DNA from: an uncultured Centipeda sp.
Lineage (GTDB): Bacteria > Bacillota > Negativicutes > Selenomonadales > Selenomonadaceae
Reading direction: 5' to 3'
Length of the DNA stretch: 64,000 bases
NCBI GenBank assembly: GCA_905372865.1
Contig: CAJPQT010000009.1
Span: 1 to 64,000, forward strand
Positions 43,577 to 52,600 of this stretch are shown here, piece after piece; within the stretch, counting starts at the first letter, position 1; every line of letters starts with the position of its first letter. The translations under genes and the position numbers were made by a program. The notes beneath the pieces were generated by a model, which made no database searches, had not been told where the DNA came from, and worked only from the letters and a program-made list of their open reading frames with translations.

Positions 43577-44615
43577 GCAAACGAGAATGATGCCGCTGCA
43601 GATGATGGTATTGAGCCTCACGGGAGACTGTAATCTCGCCTGCCGCTACTGCTATGCATCCGGTCAGGATCGGAGCATGATAACGTGGGAGACGGCACGG
43701 CGTGCGGTCGATCTCGCAGCGGCGGGGGGAGAGCCCTTTATCCTTCAGTTCTCGGGCGGAGAGCCGCTGTTGGCGCTTCCTCTGCTGCGTCGGATTGCGG
43801 ACTACGTCCGCACCAATCGGATACGGGCACGCATGGATCTGCAGACCAATGGGACGCTGCTGACCGAGGAGACGGCAGACTTCCTGCACCATGCGGGCAT
43901 CGGCATCGGCATCAGCCTCGACGGCAGACCCGATGTTCACGATGTGCACCGCTGCTACCCCGATGGATGCGGCTCGTCGATGGATGTGATCGCGGGAATT
44001 CAGTGCCTCGGCCGGCGCGGCATCGCGGTTGGTCTGACCTGTGTTGTCACGGAGGAGAATGTCGGGAGGCTCTCAGGCATCATCGAGATGGCATACTACC
44101 TCGGCAATGTGCGCCGTATCGGCTTTGATCTTCTGCGCACGCAGGGACGCGGCACTGCTGTCCGCCCCGCACGCGAGGAGGAGATGACACAGGCGATGAC
44201 AGAGGTCTTTGCGCGAAACGAACACCTTGGACGGCTGCACGGATACCGCATCGGGATTGCGCAGGAGGAGCAGGCGGTGTGTCTTTCGCAGCGCACGGGC
44301 GATGGATTCTCACATTGTCATGCGATGAGCGGGGCAGGAGTGCACATTGACGCTGCGGGGCGCATCTTTGCGTGCTCTTCTTTTGTCGGCGATGCACGCT
44401 TTCTGCTCGGCGATGTGGAGCACGGAATCGACGTTCGGCGGCAGGCGGAGGTGGCACATGAGATGCAGGATGCCATGGCGTTTTGCAGGGCGTGTGCAGA
44501 CTTCGCAGGATGCGGCGGCGCGTGCTATGCACGTTGGGCGGGGCAGGAACATTCTGCCCTGTCCAATGCCGAATGTGCATTGAAGCGCGCGGCGATAAAG
44601 GCGGCAAGTGTTTGA
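43566..44615 (+). CDS. Radical SAM/SPASM-domain protein
   Basis: A 349-residue enzyme with the radical SAM cluster CxxxCxxC (Cys 22, 26 and 29 in CNLACRYC) and SAM-binding GGEPLLALPL. A C-terminal Cys-rich SPASM-like region (CHAMSG, CSSF, CRACADFAGCGGACYA, AECAL) would hold auxiliary iron-sulfur clusters. Relatives modify peptides or mature enzymes, but the substrate here is unknown. It sits in a metal-tetrapyrrole operon, which is unusual for this family. ATG 43587 is an alternative start; I use 43566, which overlaps the upstream gene by 11 bases. Confidence 0.88.
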   Translation: MRSEQTRMMPLQMMVLSLTGDCNLACRYCYASGQDRSMITWETARRAVDLAAAGGEPFILQFSGGEPLLALPLLRRIADYVRTNRIRARMDLQTNGTLLTEETADFLHHAGIGIGISLDGRPDVHDVHRCYPDGCGSSMDVIAGIQCLGRRGIAVGLTCVVTEENVGRLSGIIEMAYYLGNVRRIGFDLLRTQGRGTAVRPAREEEMTQAMTEVFARNEHLGRLHGYRIGIAQEEQAVCLSQRTGDGFSHCHAMSGAGVHIDAAGRIFACSSFVGDARFLLGDVEHGIDVRRQAEVAHEMQDAMAFCRACADFAGCGGACYARWAGQEHSALSNAECALKRAAIKAASV

Positions 44616-44629
44616 GGAAGCACCGATCA

Positions 44630-44737
44630 ATGGAGCACATTTGCCTACGGGAATTTTTCTGTCGGATGATGTTCACATCTCGGCAGTTGATGAATAGATG
44701 TTGTTGTATCCGGATTTTAGGAGGAAAAATAAAATGA
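44630..44737 (+). CDS. Possible small Cys-rich peptide (35 residues)
   Basis: A short frame between the radical SAM gene and receptor 2, with GAGGAAG 9 nt before the ATG and an ATGA overlap with receptor 2. It contains a CCC triplet and two further Cys. It could be a real small peptide or a chance frame in a structured leader; its base use is less biased than that of its neighbours. Low confidence. Confidence 0.2.
   Translation: MEHICLREFFCRMMFTSRQLMNRCCCIRILGGKIK
44659..44686 (+). other. Hairpin upstream of receptor 2
   Basis: CTGTCGGATG pairs with CATCTCGGCAG (10 pairs, one bulge, two G-T pairs) around a 7-nt loop. No T-run follows. The bases just upstream (GAGGAAGCACCGATCAA, 44614-44630) resemble an arm of the large palindrome at 30211-30546. 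Confidence 0.4.
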
Positions 44738-46629
44738 CAAACTACATTTCAAAAAAGATTGTCATGAATGTGACAACAGCACTTGCTTTTGGAGTTGCAT
44801 CCACGGGAGGGGGGCACACCTTTGCCGCAGATGCGGATTCGGCTGCAAGTGAGCATATGCTGAACGAAACCGTCGTTACGGCAACGCGTACACCGAACAA
44901 AGAACTGAAGGCAGATGCAAACATCACAGTGATTACGGGCAAGGACATCGAGCGTCGTCATTATACGGATCTGGCACAGGCCTTGCGCGATGTACCTGGG
45001 GTTGTATTTAATCAACGTGGCTTGGCAGGGTATAACAACTCAGATAATATCTATATCAATGGCTCTGATGATGTGGTCGTGCTTGTCGATGGGGTCCGTC
45101 AGAACTATGCCGGTGGGAAGGCAGGATCGATTGTTTTTGCGATGAAGGATCTCGCGGGGATTGACCGTATCGAGGTGCTGCATGGGTCGGCATCGACCCT
45201 CTACGGCTCGGATGCCAAGGGCGGCGTCATCAACATCATCACGAAGAAGGCACAGGGGATGAAGACGACGATCGGCATCGGCTACGGCAGCTACAGCCGT
45301 CAGCAGTACAGCATCGCGAATGCCGGCGGTGCGGACGGATGGGATTGGCGCATCAAATACCAGAAGGATAAGAGCGGAGACTTCAAGGACGCACACGGCG
45401 ATACAACGCCGTCGAAGCTCGATGCGAACTCCGTCGGCGTGCATCTTGGCAAGCACCTGAGCAAGGCATCCTATCTTGCGTTTAATCTGCGTTCGTATAA
45501 GGACTCGGATCGCTATCAGGCACTCTATGAAAAGCGGATGGGACAGGCACCAAAGGCTGGGGAGTATGATCGTGTCGACGGGAATCTCATCTGGAATGTG
45601 CAGATTGACGACACAACGAAAAATCAGATGTCTGTCGCACGCAGCAAATATGACTATATGGCTGGCGGCTATGGACTTACCGTTTGGACAACGAAGTTCA
45701 GCAATCAGTTTGATAAGAAACTGGGCGATCATCTGCTGACAGCGGGATTCGACTATACAAAGGATGAGACGGATGGAACGCAGCTGACAAATCGCGGCCT
45801 GTTCAATCGGTCTTTCTACGTACAGGATCAGTGGAACATTTCGCCTGAACTGAAACTGACGGCGGGGATTCGCCATGATAACAACTCCGGATTCGGCAAA
45901 CATAATAGTCCGAGTGTCAGTCTCGGCTATGACATCGATCCTGTGACACATGCCTATGTTTCTTACAGTGCGTACTTTATCACCCCGACACCGTCACAGC
46001 TCTATGCACCGATCTATGGGAATGCAAATCTTAAACCGGAGTCCGGCAATACGAGGGAGATTGGTATAGCGCGTGACTTTGGCAGAGGGCTCAGCCTCAC
46101 AGCGAGTTATTTCAAACGTCACTCAAAGAATCGGATCGGCTACCATCCTATGACATATCAAAATATCAATGTCGGAGATGAGGACGCGCATGGCTGGTCG
46201 CTTCAGATGACCAAACGTGTCGACTCACATCTGCGGGCACGTCTCGGCTATACGCAGACACATGTCGGTGCAACAGCGCAGCGTCAGTTTAACGTAGATG
46301 GTTATCTGCCGAAGGACCAGTGGAATATCGGTGTCGATTATGTCAATCGTGCATTTGATGCTTCGCTGCTCGCGCGCGGGATCGTTGGACGCCCGGGACC
46401 GTCCGATGCGATTGGTAAATTTTTCCCCACCGATAACTACTGGATAGTTGATCTCGCAATGAACTACAAGGTCGCCGAGGAGACGAAGGTCTATCTGAAG
46501 GTCAACAATATTTTCAACCAGTTCTATGCCGAGCACTCCAATGCCCGTATCAGCTGGTGGGGGGCTGCCGAACAGTGGTGGACAGCGCCCGGACGCAATT
46601 TCATGATCGGTGTCGAGCAGAGTTTCTAA
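44734..46629 (+). CDS. TonB-dependent outer-membrane receptor 2
   Basis: A 631-residue receptor with signal peptide (about 1-31, ending HTFAA), TonB box region (NETVVTATRTPNK), plug (IYINGSDDVVVLVDGVRQN, RIEVLHGSASTLYGSDAKGGVINIITKK) and barrel ending in Phe (GVEQSF). ATG 44734 has TAGGAGG about 9 nt upstream. It has gaps of 118 and 86 nt on its two sides, larger than elsewhere in the operon, and hairpins in both. Haemin or corrinoid receptors are the nearest look-alikes. Confidence 0.93.
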   Translation: MTNYISKKIVMNVTTALAFGVASTGGGHTFAADADSAASEHMLNETVVTATRTPNKELKADANITVITGKDIERRHYTDLAQALRDVPGVVFNQRGLAGYNNSDNIYINGSDDVVVLVDGVRQNYAGGKAGSIVFAMKDLAGIDRIEVLHGSASTLYGSDAKGGVINIITKKAQGMKTTIGIGYGSYSRQQYSIANAGGADGWDWRIKYQKDKSGDFKDAHGDTTPSKLDANSVGVHLGKHLSKASYLAFNLRSYKDSDRYQALYEKRMGQAPKAGEYDRVDGNLIWNVQIDDTTKNQMSVARSKYDYMAGGYGLTVWTTKFSNQFDKKLGDHLLTAGFDYTKDETDGTQLTNRGLFNRSFYVQDQWNISPELKLTAGIRHDNNSGFGKHNSPSVSLGYDIDPVTHAYVSYSAYFITPTPSQLYAPIYGNANLKPESGNTREIGIARDFGRGLSLTASYFKRHSKNRIGYHPMTYQNINVGDEDAHGWSLQMTKRVDSHLRARLGYTQTHVGATAQRQFNVDGYLPKDQWNIGVDYVNRAFDASLLARGIVGRPGPSDAIGKFFPTDNYWIVDLAMNYKVAEETKVYLKVNNIFNQFYAEHSNARISWWGAAEQWWTAPGRNFMIGVEQSF

Positions 46630-46654
46630 CCAATATTTTGTGTAGGGGAAGCAA

Positions 46655-46693
46655 GGGAGGGGCTGTGGCAAGCTGATTGCCATAGTATCTTCC
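46655..46693 (+). other. Intra-operon hairpin between receptor 2 and the ChlI-like gene
   Basis: A 16-bp stem with one mismatch and several G-T pairs (46655-46670 with 46678-46693) and a 7-nt loop, 22 nt before the next start codon. There is no T-run, so it is more likely an mRNA processing or stability element than a terminator. Confidence 0.5.
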
Positions 46694-46715
46694 TTCCTCA
46701 TGAAAGGAAATAGGA

Positions 46716-47738
46716 ATGAAAAAGAGGGTGACATACCCCTTTGCCGCTATTGTTGGGCAGGAGGAGATGAAGACGGCGCTTCTCCTCAGTATTGTGATGC
46801 CGTCACTCGGAGGTGTCCTCATCAAGGGGGAGAAGGGGACGGCGAAGTCTACCGCCGTCCGAGCGGCTGCCGCACTTTTGCCGGATCTGCATGCGGTGCG
46901 CGGCTGTGCCTGTCACTGTGATCCTGCATCCCCCGAACTCTACTGCGATGCGTGTCAAGAGAGACACGCAGAGGGGGAGCTTCCTGCGGAGGATGTTCCG
47001 ATGCGCGTGGTGGAGCTGCCCGTCAGCGCGACGGAGGATCGCGTGGTCGGAACACTCGACATGGAGGCTGCGATCCGACACGGGCGCAAGGAGTTCGAGC
47101 CGGGCATCTTGGCAGCGGCGAATCGCAACATCCTCTATGTGGATGAGATCAATCTGCTCGAGGATCATATCGTCGATATTCTGCTCGACTCTGCGGCGAT
47201 GGGGGTCAATACCGTGGAGCGCGAGGGGATCTCTTATGCGCATCCGGCGCGTTTTGTCCTCATTGGGACGATGAATCCGGAGGAGGGGGACATCCGTCCG
47301 CAGCTTCTCGATCGCTTCGCGCTCTCTGTGACCGTTGCGGGGGAACGCGAGGCAGAGACGCGCGTCGAGGTCATCCGCCGCCGCATCGCCTACGAACGTG
47401 ATCCCGATGCCTTTGCGGAAATGTATGCGGCAGAGCAGAAGCACCTGCGCACGCAGATTCTTGAGGCGCGTGTACGTGTTCCCCGTGTGACGGTGCCGGA
47501 TGCTGTCCTTGACTACGCGGCGCAGATCTCACTGACGCTCGGGGTCGACGGGCACCGTGCCGACATCACGCTCATCAAGGCGGGCATTGCACATGCGGCA
47601 CTTGCAGGGCGCAGTGCGGTTACGGCGGAGGATCTGCAGCGCGTCAGCCGTCTCGTCCTCGCACACCGCATGCGCCGCCGCCCGTTCGAGGAGGGCGCGG
47701 TCGACTGGACTGCGGTGGATGCGATCTTGGGAGAATAG
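46716..47738 (+). CDS. Magnesium/cobalt chelatase ATPase subunit, ChlI/BchI-like
   Basis: A 340-residue AAA+ motor. Walker A is GEKGTAKST (38-46), Walker B ILYVDEINLLEDH, sensor 1 GTMNPEEGD, arginine finger region RPQLLDRF, and the lid domain has GHRADITLIKAG. A five-Cys cluster (Cys 64, 66, 68, 77, 80), C-x-C-x-C then CxxC, lies after the Walker A helix. It occurs in some ChlI-type subunits that partner CobN-like proteins and may bind metal. The gene is followed by the ChlD-like and CobN-like genes, so a full three-part chelatase is encoded. Confidence 0.93.
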   Translation: MKKRVTYPFAAIVGQEEMKTALLLSIVMPSLGGVLIKGEKGTAKSTAVRAAAALLPDLHAVRGCACHCDPASPELYCDACQERHAEGELPAEDVPMRVVELPVSATEDRVVGTLDMEAAIRHGRKEFEPGILAAANRNILYVDEINLLEDHIVDILLDSAAMGVNTVEREGISYAHPARFVLIGTMNPEEGDIRPQLLDRFALSVTVAGEREAETRVEVIRRRIAYERDPDAFAEMYAAEQKHLRTQILEARVRVPRVTVPDAVLDYAAQISLTLGVDGHRADITLIKAGIAHAALAGRSAVTAEDLQRVSRLVLAHRMRRRPFEEGAVDWTAVDAILGE

Positions 47739-47756
47739 CTTTTCGGAGGAAAGATT

Positions 47757-49679
47757 TTGAATATCCCGCGTTATCCGTTGACGGCCATTGTCGGACAGGA
47801 GCACGCACGGCGCGCACTTTCGATTGCACTTGTCAATCCGCGTGCAGGCGGGCTTTTGATCTCCGGCACACGCGGCACGGCAAAGTCTGTTCTCGTTCGT
47901 TCAGCAGCACCCTTTACCCCGACGGGACAAATTATGGAGCTGCCGCTTGGAGCCTCGGAGGACATGATCTTCGGTACAATCGATATAGAGACGGCACTCC
48001 AACAAGGGGAGCGGCAGCTGCGGCACGGGCTGCTGCATCGTGCGCACGATACCATTCTCTATATGGACGAGGTCAATCTCCTGCGGGAGGACATTCTGAC
48101 TGCTGTGCTGAAATGCGCGGGAGACGGCTTCTTTCGCCTTGAGCGGGATGGGCTGTCGTTCACCGAGGAGGTTTCCTATACGCCTGTCGGCACAATGGAT
48201 CCCGCAGAGGGCACGCTCCGCTCGGCTCTGCTGGATTCTTTCGGTATGTTTGTGAAAATGGAGGAGGAGGGGGACACGGCGCAGCGGCGCACGATTGCTG
48301 CACGTGCGATCGCATACGAGCGTGATCCGTCGACGTTTTGTGCGGTGTACCGTACACAGGAAGAGGCGTTCGGAGCGATGATCTGCCGCGCACGTGACTT
48401 GCTGCCGCGTGTGGAGGCACCGTCCGCCATTCTGCGCTTTGCCGCTGCCTGTGCTGCGCGTGCGCATTGTGTCGGCAACCGTGCGGAGCTCTATCTCATC
48501 GAGGCTGGACGCGCGATTGCGGCGCTTGCGGGCAGATCGTTCGTCATGCCCGCAGATGTGGAGGAGGCTGCGGTATTCGTGCTCGTGCATCGGATGAGCC
48601 GCCCGCAGGAGGAGCAGCAGCCGCTGCCGCCTCCGCGTGAGGGGAATGTGCCGCAGCGGGAGCGGGATGATCTTCCCAATGAGCTGCAGGAACCACCTCC
48701 CCCGCAGAACGATGGAGATGCACAGCCTCCTCAGGAGCATACGCAGGAGAACGAACCACAGGACGGAGCAGATGACCCTCCTCCATCGGAGGAGGAGCCG
48801 TGTGCGGAGGATGAGGATCGCGTTGCCGCTCCGCTCGAAAATGTTATGGCACGGCTCTCGCTTCTCTCCATGACGATGCGAGCGCAGGGCGGGAAGAGCG
48901 GCAGGCGTGACATCATTCAGATTCATACGGCGGACGGGCGTGGTCTGCGTACGGATCTTCCGCGGCGCGGTGCGCGCCTTGACCTTGCGCTCTCCGCTAC
49001 GCTGCGTGCGGCAGCTCCGCATCAGCACACACGAAAAAGGGGGCAGACGGTTGTGATCCGTCCCGAAGATGTGCGCGTCTGGGTGCGTGCGAAGCGGTCT
49101 GCGGCGCACATTCTGTTCCTCGTCGATGCGAGCGGGTCGATGGGCGCACGCGAACGCATGCGAACGGTGAAGGGGGCCATCCTTGCCCTTCTGCGGGAGG
49201 CATACCAAAAGCGTGACTGTGTCGGGCTGATTGCCTTTCGGCGGGAGCGTGCGGAGACGCTGCTGCCGATGACGCGCAGCGTGGAGCTGGCGGAAAGAGC
49301 ATTGCGCGACCTGCCGACGGGCGGGCGGACGCCGCTTGCCGAGGGGCTCGCCCATGCACATCGGACACTGCGTGAACTGGAGCGCAAGGGCAGCGAGAAG
49401 ACGGTGCTGGTCCTCGTCACAGACGGACGCACAAATACCAAAGAGGGAGATGCGGGCGTGCAGCGTGCCCTGCGTGCAGCAGAGGAGATCGCGGAGACCG
49501 CGGCACTTACCCTTGTCCTCGATACGGAGCGTTCCGTTCCGCGCGTCGGTGTTGCACCGGAACTTGCGCGTCGGATGGCAGCGCAGTATTATACGTTGGA
49601 ACGGCTCTCGGCGGAGGGCGTACTGGAGATTGTCCGCGCATCCCGCAGGATGCAGAATCGGGAGAACGGAAGAAGATGA
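47757..49679 (+). CDS. Magnesium/cobalt chelatase subunit, ChlD/BchD-like
   Basis: A 640-residue partner of the ChlI motor. An AAA+ domain (1-280; GTRGTAKS, ILYMDEVNLL, GTMDPAEG) still has an intact P-loop. It is followed by an acidic Pro/Gln/Glu-rich linker (about 285-360) and a von Willebrand A domain with the MIDAS motif DASGS (457-461). The linker and integrin-I domain couple the motor ring to the large catalytic subunit. TTG start has CGGAGGA upstream. ATGA overlap with the CobN-like gene. Confidence 0.93.
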   Translation: MNIPRYPLTAIVGQEHARRALSIALVNPRAGGLLISGTRGTAKSVLVRSAAPFTPTGQIMELPLGASEDMIFGTIDIETALQQGERQLRHGLLHRAHDTILYMDEVNLLREDILTAVLKCAGDGFFRLERDGLSFTEEVSYTPVGTMDPAEGTLRSALLDSFGMFVKMEEEGDTAQRRTIAARAIAYERDPSTFCAVYRTQEEAFGAMICRARDLLPRVEAPSAILRFAAACAARAHCVGNRAELYLIEAGRAIAALAGRSFVMPADVEEAAVFVLVHRMSRPQEEQQPLPPPREGNVPQRERDDLPNELQEPPPPQNDGDAQPPQEHTQENEPQDGADDPPPSEEEPCAEDEDRVAAPLENVMARLSLLSMTMRAQGGKSGRRDIIQIHTADGRGLRTDLPRRGARLDLALSATLRAAAPHQHTRKRGQTVVIRPEDVRVWVRAKRSAAHILFLVDASGSMGARERMRTVKGAILALLREAYQKRDCVGLIAFRRERAETLLPMTRSVELAERALRDLPTGGRTPLAEGLAHAHRTLRELERKGSEKTVLVLVTDGRTNTKEGDAGVQRALRAAEEIAETAALTLVLDTERSVPRVGVAPELARRMAAQYYTLERLSAEGVLEIVRASRRMQNRENGRR

Positions 49680-52600
49680 AGATTACAGTCTATACGAATA
49701 TCCTGCGTGTCCGTGTACTTGCGCGTCGATGCGCTGCGTATATGGAAGAGCTCGAGGCGTACGTGTGTTCTGTCAGCAGCATGGACAGCTGGGAGGAAAT
49801 GCATGTGGCGGCGGATCTCCATCTCTTCCTTTGGATGGGGACGGGTCTTGATAATGAATTCCTGAAGAAGGCATCACGCTTTTTACAGAAGCATCGGATT
49901 CCGCATCTGATCGTTGTGGACAATGCCGAGCTCGACAAGGTGACGTACGGCTTTTCGGAGGAGCAGATCCAGACCGCATGGGCATATTTCCGCTATGACG
50001 GTGAGGAGAATATGCGCAATCTCTTCCGCTGGCTCGGCAGGGAGTTCGGGGGACTTGCCTGTACAGCAGAGCCGCCGCGTCCGCTCGCGTGGAACGGTGT
50101 CTATCATCCGGACTGGGCGGGGGCTCCCGAGGACATCACGGGGTATCTCACTGCTCATTACGAGGAAGGGCGTCCGACCGTCGGCGTGATCTTCTACCGC
50201 TCGGAGTGGATTACGGGAGACTTTACCTATCATGCGGCACTCGTCCGTGCAATCGAGGCGGAGGGGATGAATGCGGTCGCCGTGTTCTCGAATTCCTACC
50301 GCGACGAGCGCGTGGCGTCTCCGACGCTGATGGATGCGATTCAGAAATATTTTTGCAGGGATGGACAGCCCTTTGTCGATGTCATCATCAGTACGATGAA
50401 GTTCTCCATCAAGGCGGGCGGCACGCGCATCGAGGATCTCTATACGCTCGGTGTACCCGTGCTTGAGGCGTACACGGTGCTCGCTCCGAAGGAGGAGTGG
50501 GAGAAATCTCCGGCGGGGCTCGATCCGATGGAGGTCTCCATGAGCGTCGCCATGCCCGAGTTCGATGGTGTGGTCCACGCCGTACCGATCGCGGCGAAGG
50601 TGCGCGACGAGAGCGGAGAGATCAGCTATGCAGCCCTCGATGAGCGCATGGAGCGGATCGCACGCAAGGCGCGGAAATGGGCGGTACTGCGGCATAAGCC
50701 AAACGCGGAGAAGAAGATTGCGATCGTTTTCCACAACTATCCGCCGACGAATTCAAACATCGGCAGCGCGGCGGGACTGGACTCCCCCGAGAGCGTGCTC
50801 CGTCTGCTTACGGCGATGCGTGCCGCAGGCTATGTCATGGATGAGATCCCTGAGAGCAGCAAGACGTTTATGAAGCTGCTGACGGATCACGCGACGAACG
50901 ACCGCCGCTTTATGAGTGCGGCGCAGGCAAAGTCTGCGGACGGACAGCTGACGGCAGAGCAGTACCGCGCATTTTTCACGGAGCTGCCCGCGCAGGTGCG
51001 GTCGCAGCTTGTACGGGACTGGGGAGAGGCTCCGGGGGATGTGTTCAATTACAACGGTGCGCTCCTTGTCCCGGGCACACTGAACGGCAACATCTTCATC
51101 ACGGTGCAGCCGCCGCGCGGGTTTGGTGAGGACCCCGGCAAGCTCCTGCACTCGCCCGATGCCGCGCCCACACATCACTACATCGGCTACTATCATTGGC
51201 TGCGCGATATCTGGCGGGCAGACGCGGTCATCCACGTCGGGACGCACGGCTCGCTTGAGTGGCTGCCGGGCAAGGGGACGGGGCTCTCGAAGGCGTGCTA
51301 TCCGGATGTCTCGCTTGGCGATCTGCCGGACATCTATCCCTACTGGATCACGATCGTCGGAGAGGGGATTCAGGCAAAGCGGCGCGGTGCGGCATGCCTC
51401 ATCAGTCATCTCTCGCCGCCAATGCAGCTTGCGGGCGGATTCGAGGAGATTGAGGAACTGGAACAGGCACTTGATGAGTATGTCCACTTTCGCGCAGCAC
51501 AGCCGGACAACATCGAGGCTGTGCGGGATATTGTCCGTGAAAAGGCGGCTGCCTGTCATTTCGACGGGGAGATTGACGAAGGCGATGATTTCGATGATTA
51601 TACGGCGCGCCTCCACAACTACGTGACCGACATCAAGAATATGCAGATCCGTATGGGGCTGCATATCCTCGGCCGTGCCCCCGAGGGCGACGGGATGGTT
51701 GATTTCCTGTGCGCACTCGTACGCATGGAGCACGGCGGGGAAAAATCACTCCTCCGCCTGATCGCAGAACAGGCAGGCTATGACTATGAGGAGCTCCTCA
51801 CGCACAGCGAGCGTATGACATCGGACGGCATGACCTACGGCAGAAAGCTGGATGCGGTCGAGGCGGAGATGCGCGCGCTGATCTCCTTCCTCGGCGCTCA
51901 TGACTATGCGCCGGAGGCGGTCGAGCGGGCGATGATGCTCCCTGTTATTGCCGCATCCTCTGCGGAGGCGCGCGCCGCATTTGCCCATGCGCTGCGCGAG
52001 ATCACGGGGGATATGGTGCCGCGTCTGCGCCGCACGGAGGGCGAGATCACGGAGACGCTGCGGGCACTCACGGGCAGATACATCGAGCCGAGCCCTGCGG
52101 GTGCGCCGACGACAAACGGCGTGGATGTGCTGCCGACGGGGCGGAATTTCTATGGCCTTGACCCGCGCTGTATGCCGACCCCTGCCGCATGGGAGTACGG
52201 AAAACAGCTCGGAGATGCACTCATCGAGCAGTACATCAGCGACGAGGGGCGTTATCCCGAGGCAGTCGGCATCGTCTTCTGGGCGGGCTCGAATATGCGC
52301 AGCCACGGCCAGTGCATTGCAGAGCTCTTCTACCTCATGGGCGTACGGCCTGTGTGGCGACGGCCCTCGCAGCGCGTCTGCAGCCTTGAGGTCATCCCCG
52401 TTGCGGAGCTGAAGCGCCCGCGCATTGACGTGACCGCACGCATCAGCGGTCTGTTCCGCGATGCCGTGCCCAACGCCGTGCACTGGGTGGATGAGGCTGT
52501 GCGCATAGTGCGCGATCTCGATGAGAGCGACGAGGAGAACTATGTGCGCAAGCATGTTCTCGCAGATACCGCGTGGCTCGAGGAGCAGGGGGAGGAGCGG

